A stretch of 64,000 bases of DNA, taken from assembly GCF_000203795.2 (NCBI RefSeq), contig NW_006281099.1, forward strand, positions 4,332,859 to 4,396,858, written 5' to 3'. The notes below the pieces were generated by a model. It was not told the DNA's origin and searched no databases. It saw only the letters and a program-made list of their open reading frames with translations. The translations under genes and the position numbers were made by a program. Source of the DNA: Batrachochytrium dendrobatidis JAM81 (lineage: Eukaryota; Chytridiomycota; Chytridiomycetes; Rhizophydiales). Positions 1 to 12,100 of the stretch are shown piece after piece. How positions within the stretch are numbered: position 1 is the stretch's first letter; each line of letters opens with the position of its first letter.

Positions 1-194
1 TAACCATTATATTCATATCCAGTAGCCAGTAATACTTTTCAATAAACCGAGTCCAAGTCAAACATGATGGGTTCAACCTAGTTTCCAGCACGTGTTTTGA
101 CTACCACTTGACAGTATAGTCTCATTGTTTTCTCTTGATAATAACAACCAATACTGAATACATTGTAAAAACAGTTTTGCAAATTCAAAGTGGT

Positions 195-1385
195 TTATAC
201 AGATATTATGCTGGTATGACTTGAAGGTTGATCAGCATTAGATACAGCCTCGGTCTTGACCGTGATGGCAGACACCAGAACCTTTTTTGTACGATCGTTA
301 TGATTGGCAGGCATAAAATACACTCCTGGCGATGCTTTTGTAAAGATAAACTTTTCCAAACATTTTTTTTGAGACTCGATAATTTCTTCCTAATATTCAT
401 CAACAGTTGGTATTTAATTGACAAACTATGCATGGATCGAATAAACTGATGATGCAAACCATGCTTACAGAAATATCTTTGATTTTTTGTTCTGTAAGTC
501 GACGCTTTTCAATTACAGCTTCCCGTTCTTTCTTTATGCGATCTGCCAGCTCTGCCTTTTCCTTGACGAGTTTCTCTGCAAGTCGTTGTTCGATAGTTTG
601 GCGTCTAATGGCCTTGTGATTGCCAAAATAAAAGTTAATATATATATACAATTGTGGCATCAAGATTCAGTACTTACTGCTTCCGACATGTTGGTATCTT
701 GATCCTTCTTGGCAGTTTGCAGAGTACCAACCAGCATTTGAAACATGCGCTTGCTACGCTTTTTGGCTTCGGGATTGTTGTCCATGTCATCGGATACAGA
801 TTTGCGCTTATGCAATCCTCTGCCAACAGATTCATCTGCTACAGAAGATGTGTGTGATTCTACAATAGATTGGAAAGTACTCGGAGTTGGCTCAACTGTT
901 TCGGGTTGGATACTTTCGGTTGAAAGATCAGCAGAAACCAAGTCATCAATGCTAGATGAAATGGTTTGAGTCGAGTCGTCCAATACCATTGTGGATTCAT
1001 ATGTTGATGGTAGATTGGAGGTTTCTGACGGTTCATCAATGGCTTGAGTAGTTTCAAGTATATTTATTGATTGGGATTGTAAATCTGTTGATATATTTTT
1101 ACTAGACTCTAAAATGGGATCTGACAAATCAACAGGGAGCTCAGAATCATCTGCAGTGTCTATAGCATCTTGTTTTTCTGGAGTAGAAGCAGCCTTTGTC
1201 TTTCTTTTTGGAGTTTTTGTGGGTGTAGCAGGAGCTCGTTTAGATTTTGGAGTTGCAGCAGCCTTTTTAGGCGATTCTGAACTGACTTGAGAAGTAATAG
1301 GATTTGAAGATCTGGAAGCACGTTTACTAGGAGTTTCACTTTCAGTGGGTTTGGCAGTGCTCGTATTTGCTGCTCGTCTTCCCAT
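195..1385 (-). CDS. PNN: Pinin/SDK/MemA-domain protein (three exons)
   Basis: Exons on the minus strand: 1385-678, 612-469 and 389-195, joined in phase 0 at GTAAGT and GTAAGC donors, giving 348 residues. Residues 1-200 are low-complexity Ser/Thr/Pro/Lys with several basic KRK-type stretches, as expected for a nuclear protein. A MemA-type domain starts at about residue 213 (RMFQMLVGTLQ), continues through a charged helix in exon 2 (IEQRLAEKLVKEKAEL), and ends in exon 3 with a segment matching the pinin 'I..KTKP.LFY.P' region (FIFTKASPGVYFMPA). Pinin is a spliceosome/exon-junction-associated protein in animals; here the role is inferred from the family. It is divergent from the twinfilin gene with about 114 bp between the two ATGs, so they may share a promoter region. 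Confidence 0.85.
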
Positions 1386-1499
1386 TGCTGATTATTGCTG
1401 CAAAGTGTCTGATTTTCAAAGTCAACCAACACACAGGTGACATCAGGTGATTTGGTGGTTGAGTTGTCATGTTTGAGCAACACGATCTTCACGCTCAAC

Positions 1500-3511
1500 A
1501 TGACCCACCAATCAGGCATCAGACCTGCAGCAGAATTGGTATCGTTGTTCTGCGAATGCAATACTACAGATAATAAAGTGAGAGCAATTTGCTCCAAAAT
1601 TGTCAATGGTTAGTTGATTACTGTTGATTAAGCAGTCGGTTTATTACAGATCTAAACTATAGTTGTGCATTTTGATTTATAGAAAGTATCAATGTTACTG
1701 GCACTATACATGTATCTGGAACTTGGGAAAAAGGTATTTTGTCATTGTTTATATCTTGAATTACTTTTCTACTGTTGTGCATTAACCGCATGTATCTGCA
1801 ACCATTTGATTGTATTTAGACTTTGAAAAACTGGGTGAATGGTTACAAGAAAGCACCCCTTGTTATATCATGTATAGAACTGATTCTCGAATCAATGAAA
1901 TGGGTTCTTACGAATGGGTATTTATGCAGTTTGTTCCCGATACTGCCAAAGTAAAGTTATTCTGAATCTGTCGTTTTTGAACTGGAATTAATATCTCAAG
2001 CTTGGCAGTCAAATTCACTATTTAAAGCAATGATTATGCATATAGGTACGTGATAAGATGCTGTATGCCGCATCTAAATCTACGCTTACAAAAGAGCTCG
2101 GTGATTCAAACTTTGTTGATACTGTGTATGCCACCACCAAGGTAACTTTTGAACTACGATTGTTCATGTAAATTAACATTCTCAATTCTTCAAACATCTA
2201 TTATATGGTGCATACAATCAGAGTATGGTCTTGAACTTGTCTTGTTTCTTTTTTGCATAACTATACATTACGTGATCACCAAGTCTAAATCCAGATATTG
2301 AGTTTGATTGTTCTGAATCTCGGATACATTTGCGTTCTAGTTTAAAAAACAATGATTGCACATCTTGGGAATGCAACTGTTGTTTCCATGTCAATCACTC
2401 AATGTTTGCAGTAAATTTGATGAGAATTATCATTACATGAGACTGGCTGTTTATTACGTATTTGAACTGTTATTTAATGACCCATTTTACGTGAATACGC
2501 CTATAAGTTGCATGAGTAATGTCAACTTGTAAAGACATGAATCAAACTAACTATTTTGCATTGCTAAAGGATGATCTATCGTTGGAAGGGTTTCATTGTC
2601 ATGTCAAGCACAGTCATGCAGAAGCCCCACTCACCGAACGGGAACTTGAAGCTGCTGCTGTCAAGGCTTCCGAGGTTGGTTTACTTGGACTGCTGTTTTA
2701 TTACTTCAATAATGCAAGTTACTAATATTTGATATGGATTTTTTAAATTTCATTTAGAGTACAGCAGAAATTGGCATATCGTCACGCAGATCTAATGCAC
2801 CTGGAGTTGCATTTCAATTTACTTTAGAAGCTAACCAAGCATTCAAAGAATTGAAAAATGGTTCGATTAACTTTATCTCTCTTGTAAGTTTATCTATCAT
2901 TTAATGTACAAGTGTTTGACTAGTATTATATTGGCGGTAATTTTAACGCTTTTTGTAATATTACTTAGCGAGTAGATCCAGAAACAGAAACTATGCTTTT
3001 GGATTGTTCTGCGTCTATTCAATTGTCAGAAATTCATGGAAAAATTGATTCACAAGCTCCTCGATTCATCTTTTTCAAGTCTGTATCAAGTGATGATTAT
3101 GGTATGTTATTGAACTGCATCATATTTCAAGCGAATCTATATCATATGAGCGTGTACATTTAAAACTATTTTGATTTTTAGCATTTGCATATGTATCGCC
3201 TCCTGAATGTAAAGTAAAAGAAAGAATGCTGTTTGCTGCATCTCGTTCATACGTCGTTGGCGAAGCTGAGGCAATTTTGGGACTCGGCATTAAAGCAAAG
3301 GTATATCCAGATTGTGTGCATTTGACGATTAATAGTCTAACAAGCTAATATCTACATATTTTTGACTTGTACACCATAGTTTGAGGTGGATACAGTGGAT
3401 GAATTTGTATCAAGTTTTGAAGATCACTGCAAGCAAGTTACTGAAAAGGCTTCCCCATCTGCGCTTAGAAAGCCTGCATTTGCAAAACCAAACCGACCTG
3501 GTCGCAAATAA
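1500..3511 (+). CDS. TWF1: Twinfilin, actin-monomer-binding protein (nine exons)
   Basis: Exons: 1500-1608, 1683-1733, 1820-1950, 2046-2141, 2570-2674, 2758-2883, 2969-3101, 3182-3300 and 3380-3511. All junctions keep frame and give 333 residues, the usual twinfilin length. Two ADF-homology domains are visible. The first has [22 protein letters not shown] and [14 protein letters not shown]. The second has [19 protein letters not shown] and [12 protein letters not shown]. The C-terminal tail ([10 protein letters not shown]) matches the family's basic tail. Twinfilin sequesters ADP-actin monomers and affects barbed-end dynamics. Intron 4 (2142-2569) is far longer than the other introns and is mostly filled by a short inverted-repeat element listed separately. 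The ATG was chosen because MTHQSGI matches the family start. Confidence 0.93.
2155..2512 (+). mobile_element. MITE-like element inside twinfilin intron 4
   Basis: The right end (about 2483-2510) carries TTTTACGTGAATACGCCTATAA, close to the terminal repeat of the element at 16526-16866. The left end is degenerate (TTCATGTAAA near 2163). The interior shares phrases with the copies at 24317 and 59886 (for example a 'TTCTAGTT..AA..AACAATGATTGCA' region and 'CATGTCAATCAC'). No coding capacity is visible. Confidence 0.5.
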
Positions 3512-3592
3512 ATATATTTTGTAGTCACATGTGGCTTGAGCATTTTGCCATGTAGATGAAAGTTGACTAAATCGAACATTTTTCATTCCAAT

Positions 3593-4007
3593 TTACAGTC
3601 GTATTCACGTAAATGAACCACGAGAATCAAAATACATGATAAACGAGCAGTCCATGTTTGATACCAATCTTATTGAGCAAGATCGTGTCTTTCAAACTCG
3701 TTTAGTTTACTATTTTTGTGCTGATTTTTGTAAAAAATACTGGGTGAATATTCACATCTCTGTTCTAATACATTCCACATCTTTTCAATCTCCAACTTTC
3801 TTTTCTTGCAATCCAAACACTAACTGGTATACAAACAACAATTACATGCCTGATATTGAAGTACAACAGAGCTCGTATAAAGAAATAGTCATTTTGTAGT
3901 AGAAACTCAACGAATATTTGATGATTGTTTATTTCGAAGCAAAATGATCAATCCAAGATAAATAATGTAAAAAAGATGGTTCATTTTATGTGGATACTGG
4001 CCGTAAC
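3593..4007 (+). mobile_element. MITE-like element between twinfilin and aspartyl-protease-like gene
   Basis: The left end is TTACAGTCGTATTCACGTAAA at about 3593. The right end near 3982-4007 is a degraded inverted copy (TTTTATGTGGATACTGGCCGTAA). Interior stretches such as AATACATGATAAAC, the run of C/T-rich sequence, and 'CCAAGAT.AAT' just before the right end also occur in the element at 16526-16866, so the two are relatives. It lies between the 3' ends of two convergent genes. Confidence 0.55.
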
Positions 4008-4127
4008 TTTAATCAAGTCAAATATCAACTAACAGGGTTAAAAAGCGAATTTCATAATTGATAGGCAATGATGAACAAGTTTGAACATCAGTTTATGTTT
4101 TTGTTGGGTCTACTGTAGAAAATAAAA

Positions 4128-5969
4128 TTAGGCCAATAGGATAATACTGACGAGTAGAGTAGAGATGAATGATAAACCAAGACCAGATGGTATAGCGGCT
4201 TTTCTTGCTGAACTTACAACGGCTAAAAGTATTTGCAGATTAAATCATTAAACAAAAAGTTTAGCTTATTTTTTCACTAGGTCAAGACATGGTCAATTAA
4301 ATGCATTACCTGTTTGTGTTGACTGGGCTGTCTGAGAAGCTGTACTGGTAGTTGTGGTAGAATTACCAGATGATACGATTCTACAAATTAAATTTTACAA
4401 GATATCAATACTATATATAAATCACAGTTGCTTCATGTATATCATGTTTAAAATACACATCAATTTACCCAGATGGGATCGATCCAGCATTTGGTGGTTG
4501 GATTATTGGGAATCCATCGACATTGGTCTGGCAAGCACAACCAGGAGAAAATCCAATGTACCCATTGGCGCGATCTAAAACGACATTCAAGGAATATAAA
4601 AACGATTGACCAAACACCACTTTTGAATCGTCACCAATAGAAATCCCCATAAAGACTTGAACATATATAATGTGTATGGTATATTAGCAAGTGTAGTGAT
4701 GAAAATAGTTTAGACACGCTTTCAATATGATTGTACTCACAGTTGCCTTGAGCATCTTTGATAATGTATTGGTGTGGTCCCAAAGTGATTCGAAGTGTTG
4801 CGTTATTGATGCCATCTGGACCAATTTGATTGGATACGATATCAAACGAAATTGTAGGCAGGTTGTACCAAAAAATGGTGTAAGCAGGTCTGTATACTGT
4901 TTCGCCAAATAAAAATGGAGACAGATTTGAAGACTGTAAAAGATCAGGAGGCAATCCGCCCGATCCTATTAGCGCATTTACAAAAATAGAAAACATGCTT
5001 GACGGAAGAAGAATCACGCTTTGGATGGTATCGATTTGTGACCATTTAGCCGCGCCTGTACCCATCTGGAATGAAGCTGGAAATGGTATAGGATTTGAAT
5101 TTACAGTCACAGCTTTTACGTTTAAAGAAATACTAGATCTATCTGGCGAAGATGCCCAGATGGTTGGAATTCCATTTGATCCGCACTTTGTAGATGGCTG
5201 CGAGTTGCCAATATCTATATAGGCGAGACTTGAAAATACTGGTGAGCACATTTGAAGAGCAATCTCATTTTTTATCATGTTTCCAGAACTAATAAAAGCA
5301 TCAACTACTGTTGGTGGATTCGCAACGTATTTTGCTCCCTGGGGATAACCTAATCCAAAGTATCCCTGATTGGCGGTGTAGATGGGTAAAGTATTGGTAT
5401 CTTGAGATTTGATTCCAAATATAGGTGCGTTTGAGGAATTTAATTGAGTACCTGGAATGGACACTGTTCCTTGAAATCCAAACCCTGTATTTACATCGTT
5501 TTCTATAATTGAAACCGTCTGTGTTGGACCTGTCGGAGAAATATTGATTGTTTGTCCTGTATAATCGTTTATACCCACCACAGGAACAAAAAGATCGGAT
5601 GCAGCTGCATTGATACTGACTTTAAACTAGTACATTTCAAATCAATAGGGTGTAATTTCAAAAATGTCAGACGCGAAGTTTCAGGTGATATTTAATCATC
5701 GAGACTAATTCATTTTGACCGAGTCAAGTTTACAGATTCGTAAAATAACTGCCATATAAATTGTGAGAGGCATGTTAAAAGGCAATACTTACAGTTGTGT
5801 TTTGGACGCTCATGTTTATAAACATATTGGATCGTTGTGGAGCAGCGATGCTTACCACGGCGCGATTTATCCCAGTATTTACCAAAGAATGGTCTTTCGG
5901 AATGCATTCTACAGAGACTCTATCGGCTGCTGCAAGTGTGGTCCATAAAGCAAGTAAAAGCCACTGCAT
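4128..5969 (-). CDS. Secreted, probably GPI-anchored aspartyl-protease-like protein lacking the catalytic motifs
   Basis: Exons on the minus strand: 5969-5793, 5626-4741, 4655-4469, 4380-4310 and 4222-4128, giving 471 residues. MQWLLLALWTTLAAA is a signal peptide. An upstream in-frame ATG at 6014 would add 15 residues and bury it, so 5969 is preferred. The A1 (pepsin) fold is recognisable: an SIAAPQ strand, a SDLFVP motif after the first active-site position, an FGLGYP-like segment, and a C-terminal VVLDRANGYIGFSPGC. At the first catalytic site N65-A66-A67 stands where D-T-G is required, and at the second D258-T-I replaces D-[ST]-G. A Ser/Thr-rich stretch and a final hydrophobic tail (LGLSFISTLLVSIILLA) suggest a GPI anchor. 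It is probably a cell-surface binding protein or inhibitor rather than an active protease (inference). Confidence 0.8.
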
Positions 5970-6191
5970 AATTGAAATACAATTTATTTTTGAACAGCTA
6001 TGTAGATTTGGCACAGAGGGATCCGGTTGAGATTGTGGATTTCAAGAGATTTATAAAGTCGAGATGGCTTCACGTTTATTGTCAAAGCATAATATCCTGT
6101 GCTGGAAAACAATACACCAAATCACGTGAATTCAACACGTGACTATGAAGCAGTTGAAATCAAAGTCAAAACTGCAACTTTACTATTCGTC

Positions 6192-8542
6192 ATGGCAGTA
6201 TCTAGAGTAACCCTCTTTGGTGGTGTCAGTATTACTCTTTCTTTGCTTGTACTTTACAATGCATTTGTGCAGCGTCATGGAATGTTTTTCCCTGCATGCG
6301 TCCATATAGCCCAAAGCTCTGGTAGTTTACTGGTACATATTGCTGCCATCATTGCTTGCCAAGTTTATATCAATGCTGCTGATCTGTAGCCAATCCTACT
6401 CAATATCCTGCTATGAATATTAAACTATTTTAGATTTTAAGCTGCTCTGCTTTCTACTTGATATATCTATGTGGCCATGCTCTTCAGCTACTTTTATTTG
6501 GAGAGCTACGTGCTATTGAAGTCGAGGTATTCTTTCCTATTGTGGATCATTCGCTACTGGATTCCTTATTGTATTCAAACCGGGCTAGCATGTTTAACGT
6601 TTTGCTTTTATTTGAACGGGATTTTCAATTGTAATTCATCTAGCATTTATATGAACGATCCTGGTCCTCTGTTATGGATACATGCATCGCAATGACCATA
6701 TTCAAGTACGAGTTTGAATGGCGATTTGTATTGTTTTTTGTACTACTGCTGCTTGTCAAGATGTTTCACTGGATCTGTGCAGACAAGGTCGACCACGTGA
6801 GTAGTTTCTTGTAGATACATGACAGGATCGCCACAGATGTATAATCCGCGTTCGTTTTCGATAGCATAGATTATAGTATAGCTAATATTTTGATTTTTTT
6901 GATAGATGGAACAATCCAACGATATCACTGCTTTATTTCATATTCGGACTCTGTCTGCAATGGGTTTTTTGCTGCTAGTTGATGTCGCTTTTCTTGGATA
7001 TGCCGTCAATAGCGTGGTTGCTCATGGACCAACAATGATGATTTTATTTGCATTCGAAGTATGTTGCATGCACATCAATGACGAGTTTTTTGTTTTTATA
7101 CCGTGGTTCTAATTTAAAACGTTTGAATAGTATTCAATCAGACTGATTGTGCTCATCTCCATTTGCGCAAAGTATATTTTACACAACATTGATTTGCGAA
7201 GCGAAGCTCCATGGGAAGATAAATCCATATATTTCTGTTACGTTGAATTGACTGTTGGTATGTATTATTAGGCTTCAGATATATAGTCATTTTTCATCAT
7301 CTATATATGCTCATCTTAATGTGGGCTACATTTAGATGTTTTGAAACTGGTTGGGTATTCGTTGTTTTTCCTCGCGATCATGCATTTTTATAGCATTCCG
7401 CTGCATATTGTGCGTGACTTGTACATGACTTTGCGAAGTGTTATTCAAAAGTGTGGCGATCTCATCAAATACTACCGTGCAACGGCCAACATGGATCAAC
7501 GGTATCCAAATGCAACAGAAGCTGAGTTGGCACAGATGGATCGAGTGTGTATTGTTTGTCGTGAAGAAATGATTGCTGTGCCTGCTGTAGTACCTCCACC
7601 TGCTCCTGTTGGGTTTGCTGCACGTGCAGCAGCAGGTGTTGGTCATCGTGCCAATCCTATTGCTCCCAAACGACTCCCGTGTGGACATGTTTTTCATTTT
7701 CGATGTCTTCGCAGCTGGTTAGAACGTCAGCAGGCTTGTCCCACTTGGTAAACATGGCTATAAGAATATTCGAATTATTTTGCTGTTTACTTTTATTAAT
7801 ATCCATTTAAACTTTTTGTAGTCGTCGATCGGTTCTAGATATGCCTAGTGAGTACAGTTTTAATTCAGACTTAGTTTTGGTGTAAATTCATTATTTACTA
7901 AACTATCTATTTGATGTACAGATTTATCAGCAACACCACCAGCACAAGTACCGGTTCCAGATCCTGCCGCGGCTGCTGCCTATCCACCCATTCAGCCTTT
8001 TGCAGGAAATTTGCCGCCCCATATATTTCCCCAAGCACCACCAGCTATGCTTCCTCCAGGTTATATGCCACAAGCAGGACCCATGCCTTTGCTTCCAACT
8101 CCAGCGTATTTAGATCCATTACAACATCCTGCTGCGCCGCCAGTCACAATGGGAGTACTTGCAAACGGTGTGTTGGGCCATCAGCAAGTTTATCTCACTC
8201 CGCTAGGTCCCATGCGAAATGATATGATTCCGCCAGAAGGTAGCGAATACATTGCTTTTGTATATATTTTATTGATAATTGAGCTTTGAGCTTTGAGAGT
8301 TTATTTTTTATTGCATTGCTTGTTGCTTTGAATTTCAAATTTTAGCCGCGTCGCTGCAGGTGTTGGATAGATTGACTGACGAGGAGCTCAAATCTATGGA
8401 AGGCAACACTCGATTTGTAATTATTAAACGGCTAAAAGCTATTGAACAAATCCAAATGCAGCTTGCTGGTATCAGTACACAATTTACTCAGCTATTACAG
8501 CAAATGCCCGTTTCCGAAGAAAAACAGCCCGACACATCTTGA
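6192..8542 (+). CDS. HRD1: Hrd1/synoviolin-type ERAD RING E3 ubiquitin ligase (nine exons)
   Basis: Exons: 6192-6332, 6434-6526, 6644-6796, 6906-7058, 7131-7257, 7336-7747, 7822-7847, 7922-8239 and 8346-8542; 539 residues. The first donor (GTACAT at 6333) was chosen over a later one because it restores the family spacing between TM1 and the FGELRAIEVEHLYERSW motif. The N-terminal half is a series of membrane segments. RING-H2 ligands are C294, C297, C338, H340, H343, C346, C357 and C360 (CIVC...CGHVFHFRC...CPTC). A Pro/Ala-rich segment follows, then a C-terminal helix (LTDEELKSMEGNTR) typical of the family. Hrd1 is the ER-membrane ligase that ubiquitinates misfolded proteins during retrotranslocation. 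Oddity: about 40 residues lie between C297 and C338, containing an Ala/Pro/Val-rich insertion. In-frame ATG 6099 is an alternative start. Confidence 0.95.
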
Positions 8543-9188
8543 ATGAATATTGCTAATTTTTAAATATATTAACCATAGTTTGGTGGAAATGAAGCAATAT
8601 AGTATTTAAAAGGCTGAGTTACAGTTATTGGTAATGAGAATGTAAATATAAAACGACACATTGCAGGTGATTGTCACCATCAGCGTATCATGCTTTTTAA
8701 AAAGCATTTACGTAAAACTCATTCAACCACACTTTTGTGTGGTCAGATTCTTGTTTGGTAATGCTGCTTTTTTGCAAATATCGGTAGGTTCATTTTCTGA
8801 TTTGGATAGAGGCATCCATCACCCGTGTTTCCTGCATCGCGGCGACAATCTGACTTGTTGACACATCTGCTGGTCCACTCGACTCAATATAGGACAATGC
8901 CATTCTGGTCTTGTTCTGACAAAAACTGACGTTGCACTTGGAATCTACGCTAACCAATTGTGCAGTTTTGCAGGAATCCACGGGTTTGAAATGCTGTAAA
9001 AGTAGCCTGCTTGATACTATCGGAATGTTTTCAAAACATGACAAAATTGGGTTCCTGAAATATAAATAAATATTCATCTCGTTCTCATTCTATTGTTTTC
9101 AGCTGTAAACTGTCACGTTTTTAAATCCCAAGCAGTTCCATAAACTCAAAGCCGTCTACACTCGATACAACATCAACCCTCGCTCCAA
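8543..9188. other. Intergenic region between HRD1 and the cNMP/F-box gene
   Basis: About 650 bp with no gene on the plus strand. The only candidate is a weak 95-residue reading frame on the minus strand, listed next. The last 100 bp are presumably the promoter and leader of the cNMP/F-box gene. Confidence 0.4.
8790..9077 (-). CDS. Possible small unrecognised protein (95 residues)
   Basis: A reading frame with mixed, non-repetitive amino-acid composition (for example CKTAQLVSVDSKCNVSFC and SSGPADVSTSQIVAAMQE). It begins next to an intron-like ATATTTCAG at about 9062, so the annotated ATG might be intronic and a short upstream exon may be missing. No family was recognised. It would be divergent from the cNMP/F-box gene. 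It may equally be a chance frame. Confidence 0.25.
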   Translation of the reverse strand: MNIYLYFRNPILSCFENIPIVSSRLLLQHFKPVDSCKTAQLVSVDSKCNVSFCQNKTRMALSYIESSGPADVSTSQIVAAMQETRVMDASIQIRK

Positions 9189-12100
9189 ATGGACATATCC
9201 ATCCGTGGATTTCTTGAAGACCACCTCTTGTTTAAAGAGTATGCAAGCAACACAGGGTTTATCGATACGCTCACAAATCTAATGAAAACGCGAGTGTTTA
9301 GCGATGGTGCGTATGTAATTCGTAAAGGCGAGGTGGGCCGTGCCATGTTCTTTGTGCTTCGAGGTGAAGTTGAAGTCATTTCCGAAGATGGTAGGTGTCG
9401 AATACATTAAATCTCGAGTAGCTTTTGAATGTACAACTTTAAAATATGTGACATGAATAGATTCATGCACATGTTGGGTAAAGGCGTTATCCTGGTATGA
9501 GTGTATGAACTCGGAGGTTTAAAAAGTTTGGTATACTGATATAATGAAAATAATGTTTAATGTATTGACTTGCTAGGTGAGACTATTATCAATGTGCTCA
9601 AAGAACAGTCGTTTTTTGGTGAAATTGGACTCTTGTTTTCCATACCAAGGTAAGTAAATCAAGTTCCAGTCTGTATGCTCATGCCTGCTTAGCTCATTTG
9701 AAATAAAATAATATTTTTATATCTTGAAACTGTTGATTAATCAAAAACTGTTTGTATATTTGATATTTTTGATCTTGAATAGAACAGTATCGTGTCGAGC
9801 AAGGGGCCGAAGCATTCTTCTTGTTCTTACCAAGGAATCTCTGGAAAAAGCCGTTGAACCGTATCCACGCATAGCAGTTTCAATAGCTCAAATAGCTGAA
9901 GAGCGATACACATCTCATATCAAACAAGTAGAGTCTTCAGTCCAGGTTGAATTTGGCGAGGAGCTCAAAATCGGAGTCACTCAACAGGATTTAAAAACCA
10001 TTCCATTATTTCGCGATTGCGAGATTGGGTTTCTCCACAATTTGGCACTTTCGCTTCGCCCAGTAAACTATACCAACGATCAATTGATTATTCAAAAGGG
10101 TGAGATGGCCAGCGAGATGTTTTTTGTTGTTCGAGGTGTAGCAGAGGTATTTAATGAGACGACCAACCAAGTCTTTGCCCAGTTCCACCCAGGCAGTTTT
10201 TTTGGAGAAGTTGGACTGTTTTTTAGCAGTAAGCGATCAGCATCTGTTCGATGTGCCACGAGAGATGTCACGGTGTTTAAACTTTATAAAAAGGATTTGG
10301 ACAGCTTGCTGGAGAATTACCCAGAAGTGAAAATGAAGATTGAAAAAGAGGCTTCACAGCGACTACAGTACATTGAGTCAAGAGAAAAGGCCAATCTGGA
10401 CAAGGCAGTTCATGACATTACTGATGTGGAAGTTGTTCGTGAAAAATTGAAAACTGTACGTTGTACTGAATGTATGCCAATTCTGCGATTGATCCAAATG
10501 ATTTAACGCATTTATGGTATTTCAATACTTGAATGCTTTGTATTTTGGGTTTCAAACAGGTACCGCTTTTTCGCAATACACCAACAGCCTTTTTGCATCA
10601 GATTGTATTGGCATCAAGAATTTTTGTAGCAGAAAAAAACAGCATCATCATTAAAAAGGGTGAAATCGGTCGTTCAATGTACTTTGTGATTGACGGCGCA
10701 GTACAAGTTGTTTCCGAAGATGCCAAGCAAGTCTATGTTCAAATGGATGCCAACTCATTTTTTGGCGAAGTGTCGCTTTTTTATGAAGTAAATCGCACTG
10801 CAACAGTCTGCGCAAGTAGTAAAACCACATTGGTTGAGCTTTCCAACGATACAGTTCAATCGATTTTAAAAACTTACCCTAATCTTATGGGACAGATTCA
10901 TGAGCGAGCCAAAGATAATTACACGTTGTTTATGGCGAGACAAAAGGCGCTGCAAGAGCATCATGTTCCTGATAGTGATAAGCATCGGTTCGATATCGAG
11001 GCGACAGTTAGCAGATTGCGCAAAGTGCCCATATTTGAAAAATGCAATGAAGGGTTTTTAGGCACATTGGCTTTAAGCACGTCTATCCGCACTTTGAAGG
11101 AAGGCGATTTGGTAATCAGTGCTGGGCAGCCATCACTTGAAATGTATTTTCTTGCGCATGGCCAGGTTGAAATTGTTTCTGATGATGGCAATACAGTGTA
11201 TGATCAGGTTTTTCAAGGAGGATTCTTTGGTGAAGTGGGTGTCGTAAGAGGTGTAAATCGCACTGCATCGGTCAGGGTCAAATCCACCGTGTGCCGACTT
11301 TTAGTGCTGTCTGCTGATGCAATGCGGAAGGCTTTGAAACAATATCCAGACAATTTCCAAATGATTTCTCTTGAAGCAGACAAGCGGTTTCGATTGGCAG
11401 AAGGTCGCGTGTTACCCATTGAACATGCTCTTACACATACTGTATCTTCTGGTTTGACGCAAGCTCAAAAACCCTCAACTGTTCAGTCATCAGAAGCTGG
11501 TCTTGGAAATGCAATGGATATACAAAAGTCGGCTGAAAAAGAACGATCTTCCAATGGATCTGCAGTGTCATCAATGATTCCGTTTGGACAACTGTTTTCC
11601 AAGCGTAGAAGATCAAGCAAAGCCAAGGACAATAGCAAGCCAAGCAAGCTCAAGGAGTTTTCGCGAAGTATCAGCCAAGACTCTATACCCGATCCAGCAG
11701 TTCAGTCTGGAATGAGCACATACACATTACATCAGTCGGATTTACCTATTACGTCTATTGTGCTGAAAGACAAGGAAACATCTACACATGTCCAACGCGC
11801 TCTTGGTAAAATGCTGAGCACATTGAAAAACACCCTCAGTTCTTCAGCAGAGTTTTCCAAAGCCCGAAGTATGTCTGCACCAGTAAAATATCACACAATG
11901 GCAGCAAAACAGTGGGTAGTTCCAATTAAATTTCGTGAAGAAGTCAAGCGCAAGCTTCAAATTCCACCCCACAAAACTTTAACCAGCATTACTGATGCAA
12001 CAGAAGCTCATCTTGAAATTATTTTTTCATACGTTTTACCTTCTGATATGTTACGCTTGCGAGGAGTATGCCGACGATGGAATGAGATTTTGCTTATGCA

